This document shows positions 25,992 to 34,212 of a stretch of DNA of 64,000 nt, in pieces. Origin of the DNA: Streptomyces sclerotialus (GTDB lineage: Bacteria > Actinomycetota > Actinomycetes > Streptomycetales > Streptomycetaceae); assembly GCA_000719105.1 (NCBI GenBank), contig JODX01000012.1, forward strand, positions 62,001 through 126,000. The letters are read 5' to 3'. Both the position numbers and the translations under genes were made by a program. The notes under the pieces were generated by a model. That model was not told the origin of the DNA, did not search any database, and worked only from the letters and a program-made list of their open reading frames with translations. Positions within the stretch are counted from its first letter, which is position 1; each line of letters begins with the position of its first letter.

Positions 25992-26100
25992 CAGCCGTCG
26001 GCCGACATCCGTCGTCGGCCGGCAGCCGTCGTCGGCCGGCAGCCGTCGTCGGCCGGCAGCCGTCGTCGGCCGGCAGCCGTCGTCGGCCGGCAGCCGTCCC
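25992..26100. repeat. Tandem repeat, five exact 17-base copies
   Basis: The unit CGTCGTCGGCCGGCAGC occurs five times without change from 26010 to 26094, with degenerate copies at each edge. The unit length is not a multiple of three and it lies between two same-strand genes, so it is not coding. Each unit contains the palindrome GCCGGC. It may be a slippage-prone microsatellite or a protein-binding array. Confidence 0.93.
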
Positions 26101-26121
26101 CGGGCGGCTGCCGCCAGGTCC

Positions 26122-27222
26122 CTACCGCCAGGCGCCCTCCACCGCCCGCCGTGCCCCGTGCAGGTCCACGTCCAGGCCCCGCTCGGCCAGCGCCGCGCCC
26201 AGCGCCGCCAGGCTCGACTGCACCGCCCCCGGGGTGGCGTCGGGCCCGTAGTGGTTGACCCGGATCATCTCCTTCGCCAGCGCGCCCCCGCCCGCGGCCA
26301 GCGGCAGCGAGGGGTCCGACTCCAGGGCCCGCGCGACCAGCTCCGAGGCGGCGACACCGTCCGGCGTACGCAGCGTCGTGGCGACCGGCGCGGCCTCCGC
26401 GGCCTCGTGCACATACGGCCGCAGCCCGCCGCCGAGGGCGAGCACGCCCGCGCGGGTCGCCCGCGCCGCGGCCGCGTGCCGTGCCGTCACCGCGGCCGGC
26501 CCCTCGGCCTCGATCCGCTCCAGGCACGCCTCCAGCGCGAGCATCTCCAACTGGGCGGGGGCGTGCAGCAGGGCGCGGCGGCCGCCGTCGATCCACCGCT
26601 CCTTCCAGTCCAGCAGGGACAGGTACGAGCGGCGCGGCGCCCGCGGGTTGGCCGCCATACGCGCCCACGCCCGCTCGCTCACCGAGATCGCCGACACCCC
26701 CGCGGGACCGCCCATCGCCTTCTGCGCCCCGATCACGCACAGGTCCACGCCCCACGCGTCCGGCAGCACGGGTTCCGCCCCGACCGAGGCGACCGCGTCC
26801 AGGTAGAACAGCGCGCCGTGCTCCCGGACCACCGCGCCGATCTCCGCGACCGGGTTGGTGTTGCCGGTCGCCGCCTCCGCGTGCACCAGCGACACGAAGT
26901 CGACCGACGGATGCTCGGCGAGCGCCGCACGGACCTGCTCCGCCGTGACCGCGGTGTGGAACGGCACCGACAGGTCGATCACCGTCGCCCCGCAGTCGCG
27001 CAGCCAGTCGCCGAAGGTCTGCCCGTACGGTCCGGTGATCACGTTCAGCGCGGTGGTGCCCGGCCCCGCGGCCCCGCGGATGGCACCCTCGAGCGGCAGC
27101 AGCGCCTCGCCCTGGGTGATCACCACGTCCTGCCCGGTCCCGAGCAGCCGCGCCACGCGGTCCTCGATCGAGGCGAAACGCGCCGCGCTCAGCGGCGGCA
27201 GATCCAGGAAGGGGTGCGTCAC
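26122..27222 (-). CDS. Class V aminotransferase (alanine-glyoxylate aminotransferase-like)
   Basis: A 366-residue PLP enzyme related to alanine/serine:glyoxylate aminotransferases. Motifs include VITGPYGQTFGDWLRDCG, SLVHAEAATGNTNPV, the Asp of ALFYLDAVASVGAEP and the PLP lysine in CVIGAQKAMGGPAGVSA. GTG 27222 has AAGAGAG upstream and gives a family-like N-terminus (THPFLDLPPLS). It is divergent from the amidohydrolase gene 71 bases away and upstream of the DinB gene. The pair with an amidohydrolase could reflect nitrogen scavenging, but this is conjecture. Confidence 0.85.
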   Translation of the reverse strand: MTHPFLDLPPLSAARFASIEDRVARLLGTGQDVVITQGEALLPLEGAIRGAAGPGTTALNVITGPYGQTFGDWLRDCGATVIDLSVPFHTAVTAEQVRAALAEHPSVDFVSLVHAEAATGNTNPVAEIGAVVREHGALFYLDAVASVGAEPVLPDAWGVDLCVIGAQKAMGGPAGVSAISVSERAWARMAANPRAPRRSYLSLLDWKERWIDGGRRALLHAPAQLEMLALEACLERIEAEGPAAVTARHAAAARATRAGVLALGGGLRPYVHEAAEAAPVATTLRTPDGVAASELVARALESDPSLPLAAGGGALAKEMIRVNHYGPDATPGAVQSSLAALGAALAERGLDVDLHGARRAVEGAWR

Positions 27223-27293
27223 GGTGGTGCTCTCTTCGCTCTGGTGACCGATGGGTGGGAGTACGCGCAGTACCGGCAACTATGGTGCCGTAC

Positions 27294-28385
27294 ATGAGCG
27301 ATCGCGCGGTGCTGCAGGTGAAGGGGCGGGTGCTCGTCGGGCCCGAGGACGTCCGGGACGAGCTGTGGGTCGTCGGCGGCAGGATCTCGTACGAGCGCCC
27401 GGCCGGCGCCCGTGACGTCCGCACCGTCGAGGGCTGGGCCCTGCCCGGCCTGGTCGACGCGCACTGCCACGTCGGCCTGGACGCCCACGGCCCCGTGCCC
27501 GACGACGTCTCCGAGAAGCAGGCGCTGACCGACCGGGAGGCGGGGGCGCTGCTCCTGCGGGACGCCGGCTCGCCGTCCGACACCCGCTGGACCGACGACC
27601 GCGACGACCTGCCGAAGATCGTCCGCGCGGGCCGCCACATCGCCCGCACCCGCCGCTACATCCGCAACTACGCCCACGAGATCGAACCGGACGACCTGGT
27701 CGCGTACGTCGCCCGGGAGGCCCGGCGCGGTGACGGCTGGGTGAAGCTGGTGGGCGACTGGATCGACCGTGACCTCGGCGATCTGGCGGCGTGCTGGCCG
27801 CGGGGCGCGGTCGAGGCGGCGATCGCGGAGGCCCACCGCCTCGGCGCCCGCGTCACGGCCCACTGCTTCGCCGAGGACTCCCTGCGGGACCTCGTCGAGG
27901 CGGGCATCGACTGCGTCGAGCACGCGACGGGCCTGACGGAGGACACCATCCCGCTCTTCGCCGAGCGGGGCGTGGCGATCGTCCCGACCCTCGTCAACAT
28001 CGCGACGTTCCCGCGGCTCGCGGACGGCGGCGAGGCACGGTTCCCGCGCTGGTCCGCGCACATGCGCCGGCTGCACGAACGCCGTTACGACACCGTGCGG
28101 GCCGCGTACGACGCCGGGATCCCCGTGTACGTCGGCACCGACGCCGGCGGCGGGCTTCCGCACGGACTGGTGGCCGGAGAGGTCGCCGAACTGGTGACCG
28201 CGGGCATCCCCCCGGTCGAGGCCCTGTCGGCGACGGCCTGGGGCGCGCGGCGCTGGCTCGGCCGTCCCGGACTGGACGAGGGGGCGCCCGCGGACCTCGT
28301 CGTGTACGAGGAGGACCCCCGGGCGGACGTACGGGTGCTGGGGGCGCCGCGACGGGTGGTGCTGAACGGGAGGGTCGTCGGATAG
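27294..28385 (+). CDS. Amidohydrolase-family metal-dependent hydrolase
   Basis: A 363-residue TIM-barrel metallohydrolase of the imidazolonepropionase-like/prolidase group. Metal ligands are recognisable: HxH in GLVDAHCHVGLD, a lysine in DGWVKLVGDW that may be carboxylated, His in RVTAHCFAED, His in VEHATGL and Asp in VGTDAGGGLPHG. The short beta-sandwich parts are at the N-terminus (VLQVKGRVLVGPEDV) and C-terminus (DLVVYEEDPR, VVLNGRVVG). ATG 27294 is chosen over a longer frame lacking a ribosome site. It is cytoplasmic and monocistronic. Substrate is not predictable. Confidence 0.9.
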   Translation: MSDRAVLQVKGRVLVGPEDVRDELWVVGGRISYERPAGARDVRTVEGWALPGLVDAHCHVGLDAHGPVPDDVSEKQALTDREAGALLLRDAGSPSDTRWTDDRDDLPKIVRAGRHIARTRRYIRNYAHEIEPDDLVAYVAREARRGDGWVKLVGDWIDRDLGDLAACWPRGAVEAAIAEAHRLGARVTAHCFAEDSLRDLVEAGIDCVEHATGLTEDTIPLFAERGVAIVPTLVNIATFPRLADGGEARFPRWSAHMRRLHERRYDTVRAAYDAGIPVYVGTDAGGGLPHGLVAGEVAELVTAGIPPVEALSATAWGARRWLGRPGLDEGAPADLVVYEEDPRADVRVLGAPRRVVLNGRVVG

Positions 28386-28472
28386 GACCGAGTTACGGAG
28401 CGGAGGCCTGCGCACTTGTGTGCCTCAGGACTCGAACGCGTGAGCATTGATCGCGAAGGTATGTGCGGAAAC

Positions 28473-28517
28473 CACCCTTAAGGGTGAAGTCTCGCCAGGT
28501 TGATGTTTCTTCACCCT
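28473..28517. promoter_or_regulatory. Palindrome CACCCTTAAGGGTG plus third half-site
   Basis: A perfect 14-base palindrome (28473-28486) is followed by another CACCCT at 28512-28517, which also pairs with the first AGGGTGAAG as a 9-base inverted repeat. The cluster is 140-180 bases before the LAxTG protein start. It looks like an operator with three half-sites; the binder is unknown. Confidence 0.45.
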
Positions 28518-28654
28518 CCGTGCGCCAGGATTCACGAACCGCCGCCGACGGTGCTCCCCACTGGTTCCCATGGTTTCCCTGTGTGGTTCCCCGTGCCCGG
28601 ACGTCCGTCGGCGCAGCGTCTTCCGTTTCGGTACTTCTGTGAGGTCCCACCATC

Positions 28655-29743
28655 GTGAACAGCAACAACTTCCGCATGCCCGCACGCCGTATAGCCGTCA
28701 CCGCGGCGGCGACCGCGCTGGCCGCCGGCCCCGCCGCCCTGGCCGGCGCGGGCACGGCCCAGGCGACCGGCGACCACGGCCGTGCCGGCGCCGTCGTGCT
28801 CCGCACGGACCTGGACGTCGCCCTGCGCGACAAGTCCGCCGAGGTGCCGCTCGCGGTCACGCTCAACGAGGTGAAGGCTCCGCAGAGCGCCGAGAAGACC
28901 CTGCTCACCGCGGAGCTGCAAGGCGTCGACAAGGGACGGCCGTTCGCGGTGGCGCGCGCGGACGTCGCCACGTCGAAGGCGACGGTCGACGGACAGCGGG
29001 CCGAGGGGGCCGCCAACCTCCTGCGCGCGAAGGTGCACGTACCCGGACTGCCGCTGCTGCCGCTGATCGAGGTCGAGAAGGTGACCTCCAAGGCGGTCTG
29101 CGACACGGGGAAGGACCCCGCCGCCTCGTCCGACGTCCTCGGCACGGTGACCGTGCTCGGCAAGCGGGTCACGCTGACCGCGCGCGGGACGGCCGAGGTC
29201 GAGGTGGAGGGCGTGGGCACGGTCCGGCTCGACCTGTCGAAGACGGCGACCACCACGCGCACGGCCGCCGCCACCGCGCTCGAACTCGAGGTGTCCGTCC
29301 ACCCGTCGAAGCTGAACGTGGCCGAGGTGCACGGAACGGTCACGCTCGCGGAAGCCACCTGTGAGGCACCGGCGGCCGCCGGCGCCTCCGGCGGCGAGCA
29401 GCCGGGCGGTGGAGCGGGCGAGGGCTCGGACGACGGCTCGGGCGACGGCTCCGGAGGCGGGCAGCCCGGTGCCGGCTCGGACGACGGGTCAGGTGGCGAG
29501 ACGCCGGGCGGCGGCTCCGGTGACGGCGGGCCGGGTGACGGCTCCGGCGCGGAGAAGGCGGACGGCACGCAGGCGCTCGGCGACGTGGCAGCGGACGGCG
29601 AGCAGTCGCAGGGCGAGGCCTCCGAGGGGGACCTCGCGGAGACCGGCGGCAGCAGCATGACGCCGTACATCGCCGGCGGGGCGCTCGCGCTGCTCGCGGC
29701 GGGCGGAGGCGCGGTGGTACTGGCGCGCCGGTCCCGGGGCTGA
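28655..29743 (+). CDS. Secreted LAxTG sortase-anchored cell-wall protein
   Basis: A 362-residue surface protein. It has a signal peptide (residues 1-38, ARRIAVTAAATALAAG core), a beta-rich Ala/Val/Thr/Lys domain to about 240, and a Gly/Ser/Asp-rich linker (245-315). The C-terminal sorting signal is LAETG near residue 327, then a hydrophobic helix and a basic tail RRSRG. LAxTG is the motif cut by class E sortases, which in Streptomyces anchor proteins and chaplins during aerial growth. GTG 28655 is the start, with GAGG upstream. Two cysteines (CDTGKD and EATCEA) could form a disulfide. I recall a similar gene beside the cobalamin cluster in S. coelicolor; function is unknown. Confidence 0.88.
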   Translation: MNSNNFRMPARRIAVTAAATALAAGPAALAGAGTAQATGDHGRAGAVVLRTDLDVALRDKSAEVPLAVTLNEVKAPQSAEKTLLTAELQGVDKGRPFAVARADVATSKATVDGQRAEGAANLLRAKVHVPGLPLLPLIEVEKVTSKAVCDTGKDPAASSDVLGTVTVLGKRVTLTARGTAEVEVEGVGTVRLDLSKTATTTRTAAATALELEVSVHPSKLNVAEVHGTVTLAEATCEAPAAAGASGGEQPGGGAGEGSDDGSGDGSGGGQPGAGSDDGSGGETPGGGSGDGGPGDGSGAEKADGTQALGDVAADGEQSQGEASEGDLAETGGSSMTPYIAGGALALLAAGGGAVVLARRSRG

Positions 29744-29768
29744 CCGGGTAACCCCCTCTCCCCACCTG

Positions 29769-29814
29769 CCCGAAGCGCCGGACGAGCTGACATCAGCTCG
29801 TCCGGCGCTTCGGG
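29769..29814. terminator. Perfect 22-base-stem bidirectional terminator
   Basis: Arms 29769-29790 and 29793-29814 are fully complementary around a two-base loop. It lies between the LAxTG gene and the end of the cobalamin operon, so it can end both. Confidence 0.92.
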
Positions 29815-29890
29815 GTAGAGGGGAGGGGGAGGGGAGGCGAGGTGGGGGGGGAAGCCGACCACCCCGGCCCGTGTCACCGCCGCGCCACCG

Positions 29891-30934
29891 TCAGAGTGCT
29901 TCGCCCAGCGCCCGCAGGAAGCCGTCCACCGTCCCCCGGTCCCGCACCGCCAGCCGCAGCCACTCCGCATCGAGGCCGGGGAACGTGTCTCCCCGGCGCA
30001 CCGCGAAGCCCAGCCCGCGCAACCGGTCCCGTACGACGGCCGCCCGTTCCAGGCGCACCAGGACGAAGGGTCCCGACGCCGGTTCGGCCACGACGAGCCC
30101 GGCGGAGGCGAACCGCTGGAGCCCGGCCACCAGATGCGCACGGTCCGCCGCGATCCGCCGGGCCGCCTCCGCCGCCTCCGCCAGCGCCCGCGGCGACACG
30201 CACGCCTCCGCCGCCGCGAGGGCCGGCGTCGACACCGGCCACAGGGGCTGGGCCCGTTCGAGGTCCGCGATCGTCTCCGGCGCCGCGAGCACGTACCCGA
30301 TGCGCAGCCCGGCCAGCCCCCACGTCTTGGTGAGGCTGCGCAGGACCACCAGCCCGGGTACGTCCGTACGGCCGGCCAGGGCCTCCCGCTCGCCCGGTAC
30401 CGCGTCCATGAACGCCTCGTCGACGACCAGCGTCCGTCCCGGGCGGGCGAGGGAGACGATCACCTCCGCCGGGTGCAGCACCGACGTCGGGTTCGTCGGG
30501 TTGCCGATGACCACCAGGTCCGCGTCCCCGGGCACGGCCGCCGGGTCCAGCCGGAAGCCGTCCGCCGCGCGCAGCAGCACCCGGTCGACCGTGTGCCCGG
30601 CGTCCCGCAGCGCCGCCTCGGGCTCCGTGAACTGCGGGTGCACGACCACCGGCCGGTGCACCTTCAGCGCGCGGGCCAGCAGCACGAACGCCTCGGCGGC
30701 GCCCGCGGTCAGCAGCACCCGCTCCACGGGCAGCCCGTGCCGCGCCGCCACCGCGGCACGCGCGGACCGCCCGTCGGGGTAGGCGGCGAGCCCGGAGAGG
30801 GAGTCCGCTATCCGCTCCCGCAGCCAGGCGGGAGGCGTGCCCGTCCGCACGTTCACGGCGAGGTCGACCAGCGCCGACCCGTCACCGCGCACCTCGGCGT
30901 CACCGTGGTGCCGCAGGTCGTGCTCAGTGTGCAT
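29891..30934 (-). CDS. cobC: PLP-dependent threonine-phosphate decarboxylase-like protein of cobalamin synthesis
   Basis: A 347-residue class I/II aminotransferase-fold protein placed last in the cobalamin operon. Relatives (CobD of Salmonella, Rv2231c-type CobC of actinobacteria) supply the aminopropanol arm of the nucleotide loop. Motifs are IGNPTNPTSVL, the Asp of LVVDEAFMDAVPG, and the PLP lysine in VVLRSLTKTWGLAGLRIGYV. The N-terminus has a HGD segment typical of this group. ATG 30934 overlaps the chelatase gene by 11 bases. Whether it decarboxylates threonine phosphate or is an aminotransferase is not settled by sequence. Confidence 0.9.
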   Translation of the reverse strand: MHTEHDLRHHGDAEVRGDGSALVDLAVNVRTGTPPAWLRERIADSLSGLAAYPDGRSARAAVAARHGLPVERVLLTAGAAEAFVLLARALKVHRPVVVHPQFTEPEAALRDAGHTVDRVLLRAADGFRLDPAAVPGDADLVVIGNPTNPTSVLHPAEVIVSLARPGRTLVVDEAFMDAVPGEREALAGRTDVPGLVVLRSLTKTWGLAGLRIGYVLAAPETIADLERAQPLWPVSTPALAAAEACVSPRALAEAAEAARRIAADRAHLVAGLQRFASAGLVVAEPASGPFVLVRLERAAVVRDRLRGLGFAVRRGDTFPGLDAEWLRLAVRDRGTVDGFLRALGEAL

Positions 30935-31874
30935 GGGAGTGGGCGTGCCCGCCGTGGTGCCCGTGCCCGTGCGAGTGACCGTGATGGCCGTGCCCGTGAC
31001 CGTGCTCGCCGTCGTCGTCCGGGTGGAAGTGCGGCTGCTGCGGCAGGCCGACCTTGTCCTCGAAGCCCGGCAGCGCGATCCGGTACACGCACGAGTCGCA
31101 GTTCATGCGCAGATCGCCCTTGACGGCCTCCCGGTAGCGCTCCATCACCAGGTCCAGCAGCTCCGGCTCCGGACCGATGACGTCCGCCGACCGCACCTCC
31201 GTCTCCGGGTGCGCGGCGGCCCACTCCTCGGTCTGCTGCCGCACCCGGTCCGGGAGGATGCCGGTGAAGAGGAAGTACGGCAGCACGACGATCCGCTTCG
31301 CGCCGAGCTTCGCGCACCGGTCCAGGCCGCTCGGCACGTCCGGCGCCGCCAGCGACACGAACGCCGTCTCCACGCCCGCGTAGCCGCGGCCCTCCCACAG
31401 CAGCCGCGCCGCCTTGTGCACCTCCGCGTTGGCGTCCGGGTCGGTGGACCCCCGCCCGACCAGCAGCACGGTCACCTCGGACAGGTCGCCCGGAGCGTCG
31501 CCGAGCGCCTCCTCCAGCCGCCGCTCCAGCACGTTCAGCAGCGCCGGGTGCGGGCCGAGCGGGCGCCCGTAGGTGTACGAGATCCCGGGGTGGCGCTCCT
31601 TCTCGCGGGCCAGTGCCGCCGGGATGTCCCCCTTGGCGTGCCCGGCGGACACCAGCATCAGCGGTACGGCGGCGAACCGGCGCACCCCCTGCTCGACCAG
31701 CTCGGTCACGGCCTCGCCCAGCGGCGGCGGGGACAGCTCGATGAACCCGCCCGCGAGGGGCAGGCCGGGGTTCCGGCGCCCCAGCTCCCGTACGAAGGAA
31801 CGGAACGCCTCGGCACCCGCGTCGTCCCGGGTGCCGTGACCGGCGATGAGCAGGGCGGGGGGCGGGGTGGTCAC
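30924..31874 (-). CDS. cbiX: Sirohydrochlorin chelatase, CbiX long form with MxCxxC and His-rich tail
   Basis: This enzyme inserts cobalt (or iron) into sirohydrochlorin. The 316-residue protein has two CbiX-type halves: ALLIAGHGTRDDAG with the first catalytic His and PLMLVSAGHAKGDIP with the second; then TVLLVGRGSTDPDA and VLPYFLFTGILPDRV. The segment MNCDSC (residues 257-262) matches the MxCxxC motif that binds an iron-sulfur cluster in the Bacillus megaterium long form. The last 35 residues hold 16 histidines in HGH/HH repeats, probably for holding cobalt or nickel. GTG 31874 overlaps cobH by 4 bases. Confidence 0.92.
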   Translation of the reverse strand: MTTPPPALLIAGHGTRDDAGAEAFRSFVRELGRRNPGLPLAGGFIELSPPPLGEAVTELVEQGVRRFAAVPLMLVSAGHAKGDIPAALAREKERHPGISYTYGRPLGPHPALLNVLERRLEEALGDAPGDLSEVTVLLVGRGSTDPDANAEVHKAARLLWEGRGYAGVETAFVSLAAPDVPSGLDRCAKLGAKRIVVLPYFLFTGILPDRVRQQTEEWAAAHPETEVRSADVIGPEPELLDLVMERYREAVKGDLRMNCDSCVYRIALPGFEDKVGLPQQPHFHPDDDGEHGHGHGHHGHSHGHGHHGGHAHSHAH

Positions 31875-32512
31875 GGTTTCTCCTCAGGCACGGCGGAAGT
31901 GGTGGGGTGGTACAGCAGGGCGTTCAGCGCGGCCGCGGCGACCGCCGAACCGCCCTTCTCGGACACGTTGCTGACGGCGGGCAGCCCGCTCTCGCGGAGC
32001 GCCGCCTTGGACTCGGCCGCGCCGACGAAGCCGACGGGCAGGCCGATGACGAGTGCGGGGGAGGCGTCGAGGGTCAGCAGCTCCTCCAGGGCGGTCGGCG
32101 CGCAGCCGATCACCCACAGGGCGCCCGGTCCGACCTGTTCGTAGGCGAGCCGGACGGCGTGGGCGCTGCGCGTCAGCCCGGGACCGGACCTCGCCTCCTT
32201 CAGCCGGCAGACGGTCTCCCGCCGGGTGATGCCGGCCGCGACCATCTCCACGTCCACGACCACCGGCGCCCCGGCGTGCAGCGCGGTGTGCGCCTTCTCC
32301 AGGTCGGCCTCGGCCATGACGAGATCGGTCGCGTACTCCAGGTCGGCGGCCGAGTGGATCACCCGCTCCACCACCGCCCTGGTCAGCGGCGGGAAGTGCG
32401 AGGTGTCCAGGCGGGCGCGCAGCCGCCGGAAGGACTCCTGCTCGATGGGGTGGACGACCCGGTCCGCAGGGGATGCCGGGGACGTCGGGGACGCCTGGGA
32501 CGCCGTGCTCAC
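31871..32512 (-). CDS. cobH: Precorrin-8X methylmutase
   Basis: CobH moves a methyl from C-11 to C-12 to give hydrogenobyrinate (or cobyrinate). The 213-residue protein contains HPIEQESFRRLRARLD, VVERVIHSAADLEYA with the catalytic His, the segment PVVVDVEMVAAGI, and VGFVGAAESKAALRE with GLPAVSNVSEKGGSAVAAAALNALL in shortened form. All are family features. GTG 32512 overlaps the preceding stop by 4 bases (GTGA). An Ala/Ser/Pro-rich 17-residue start precedes the conserved part. Confidence 0.95.
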   Translation of the reverse strand: MSTASQASPTSPASPADRVVHPIEQESFRRLRARLDTSHFPPLTRAVVERVIHSAADLEYATDLVMAEADLEKAHTALHAGAPVVVDVEMVAAGITRRETVCRLKEARSGPGLTRSAHAVRLAYEQVGPGALWVIGCAPTALEELLTLDASPALVIGLPVGFVGAAESKAALRESGLPAVSNVSEKGGSAVAAAALNALLYHPTTSAVPEEKP

Positions 32513-34212
32513 TTGGGCTCCTCCTGCCAGCGGTAGCCGCGCGGCGTGACCATGCGGCCCGCGATCTCGCGGGTCGCGGTGTTGCCGACGGTCACCACGG
32601 TCATCATGTCGACGGTCGCCGGGTCCAGGGCGGCCAGCGTCGTCAGACGGCTGGACTCGTCCGCGCGGGACGCGTTCCGTACGACACCCACCGGTGTCGC
32701 CGGCTCCCGGTGCTCCGCGAGGATCGCCAGCGCCTTGGGCAGCTGCCAGTCACGGCCCCGGCTGCGCGGGTTGTAGAAGGTGACCACGATGTCGGCCTCG
32801 GCCGCCGCCCGCACCCGCCGCTCGATGACCTCCCACGGCGTGTGCAGGTCGGACAGGCTGATCGACACGTGGTCGTGGCCGAGGGGCGCGCCGAGGATCG
32901 CCCCGGCCGCGAGCGCCGCCGTGACCCCCGGGACACCGACCACGTCGATGTCGTCGGACGCCTCGGCGAGTGCGGGCGACGCCATCGCGTACACGCCCGC
33001 GTCCCCGCTGCCGATCAGGGCGACCGCACGCCCCTTGCGTGCCTCGGCGACCGCCGTGCGCGCCCGCTCCTCCTCGGCGCCGAGGCCGGACTCGAGGATC
33101 CGGGTGCCGGGGCGGAGCAGGTCGCGGATCTGGTCGACGTACTGGTCCAGGCCGACGAGCACGGACGCGCGCCGCAGTTCCGCCTTCGCGCGCGGGGTGA
33201 GCAGGTCGCGGGCGCCGGGACCGAGCCCGACGACGGCGAGCCGGCCGCGCCCGGGACGCCGTACGACGGCGCAGGTCGCCATGGCGGGACGGCCGTCCGG
33301 ACGCTCCGACTTCCGCTTGGGGACGAGGAGTTCGCCGCCGCGGGCCAGGGCGGCGGCCTCCGCCACGGACGGCGTGCCGACGGCGGCGAGCGGCGCGTCG
33401 GACGGGTTCGGCACGCTCACGCGCGCGAGTTCCTCCGCGCCGTACGTCACCAGAGGCACCCCGAGCCGTTCGGCCGCCGCCACGATGCCGGGCTCGTCCG
33501 CCTTCGCGTCCACGGTCGCGAGCTCGGCGACGCTGTGGACGGACAGGCCCGCGTCCCGCAGGGCGCCCTCGACGAGACCGAGGACCTCGTCCGCGGGCGC
33601 GTCCTTGGAGGCGCCCACCCCGACGACCAGGGTCGGCGGGCGCAGCAGCACCTCGCGTCCGGCGGGGGCAGGACCGGCGAGACGGTCCGTCAGCCGGATG
33701 ACGTGCGCGTACGGTCCGCCGTCCGCCACCGGCAGCGGCGGCAGCGGCCAGCTCACCTCCGCCTCCAGCGCGACCGGCTCCCCGTCCAGCAGGGCCCGCG
33801 TCACCCCGGCGACGTCGCCCTCCACCGGGAGGCCGAGGGTGTCGAGGCCCGGCAGGTCCACGGCGTCCGTCGCCGTCGTCACCACCGGCTCGGCGCCCAG
33901 CACCTCGCCCACCTCGCGGGCGAGCGCGTTGGCGCCGCCGCCGTGCCCGCCGACGAGGGACACGGCGAACCGGCCGGCCTCGTCCACGCACACCACGCCC
34001 GGGTCGGTGGTCTTGTCGCCGAGCAGCGGCGCCACCAGCCGGACCACCGCTCCGGTCGCCAGGAAGCACACCAGCCGGTCGCACTCCCCGAACGCCCGCC
34101 GCACGGCGTCCCCCACGGGTCCGTCGTACACGCGCGTGCGCTCCGGCCACGCCGCGGCCAGCCGGTCACGGGCCGCCGCGCCCGCCGCGGTGGCGGAAAT
34201 CAGGCCGATCAC
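32509..34212 (-). CDS. cobJ: Fusion of cobalt-precorrin-5A hydrolase (CbiG) and precorrin-3B C17-methyltransferase (CobJ/CbiH)
   Basis: A 567-residue two-domain protein. The N-terminal half (about 1-315) is CbiG-like: LISATAAGAAARDRL, VCFLATGAVVRLVAPLLGDK, SLVGGHGGGANALAREV, and VVGVGASKDAPADEV, the last part being the C-terminal CbiG domain. The C-terminal half (about 330-567) is a tetrapyrrole methylase: LAVVGLGPGARDLLTPRA, GLDQYVDQIRDLL, VALIGSGDAGVYAMAS and VTFYNPRSRGR, which bind SAM and fit CobJ. CbiG opens the ring after C17 methylation in the anaerobic pathway, so the fusion joins nearby steps. GTG 34212 overlaps cobL by 4 bases. Confidence 0.93.
   Translation of the reverse strand: MIGLISATAAGAAARDRLAAAWPERTRVYDGPVGDAVRRAFGECDRLVCFLATGAVVRLVAPLLGDKTTDPGVVCVDEAGRFAVSLVGGHGGGANALAREVGEVLGAEPVVTTATDAVDLPGLDTLGLPVEGDVAGVTRALLDGEPVALEAEVSWPLPPLPVADGGPYAHVIRLTDRLAGPAPAGREVLLRPPTLVVGVGASKDAPADEVLGLVEGALRDAGLSVHSVAELATVDAKADEPGIVAAAERLGVPLVTYGAEELARVSVPNPSDAPLAAVGTPSVAEAAALARGGELLVPKRKSERPDGRPAMATCAVVRRPGRGRLAVVGLGPGARDLLTPRAKAELRRASVLVGLDQYVDQIRDLLRPGTRILESGLGAEEERARTAVAEARKGRAVALIGSGDAGVYAMASPALAEASDDIDVVGVPGVTAALAAGAILGAPLGHDHVSISLSDLHTPWEVIERRVRAAAEADIVVTFYNPRSRGRDWQLPKALAILAEHREPATPVGVVRNASRADESSRLTTLAALDPATVDMMTVVTVGNTATREIAGRMVTPRGYRWQEEPK

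Noticed and set aside
25992..26100. Tandem repeat as a CRISPR array
   Set aside because: Units are contiguous with no spacers, and no cas genes are present.
25343..26258. Two plus-strand frames of about 300 codons opposite the DinB gene and tandem repeat
   Set aside because: They run through the 17-base repeats giving simple-sequence protein, and the DinB gene on the other strand has proper motifs.
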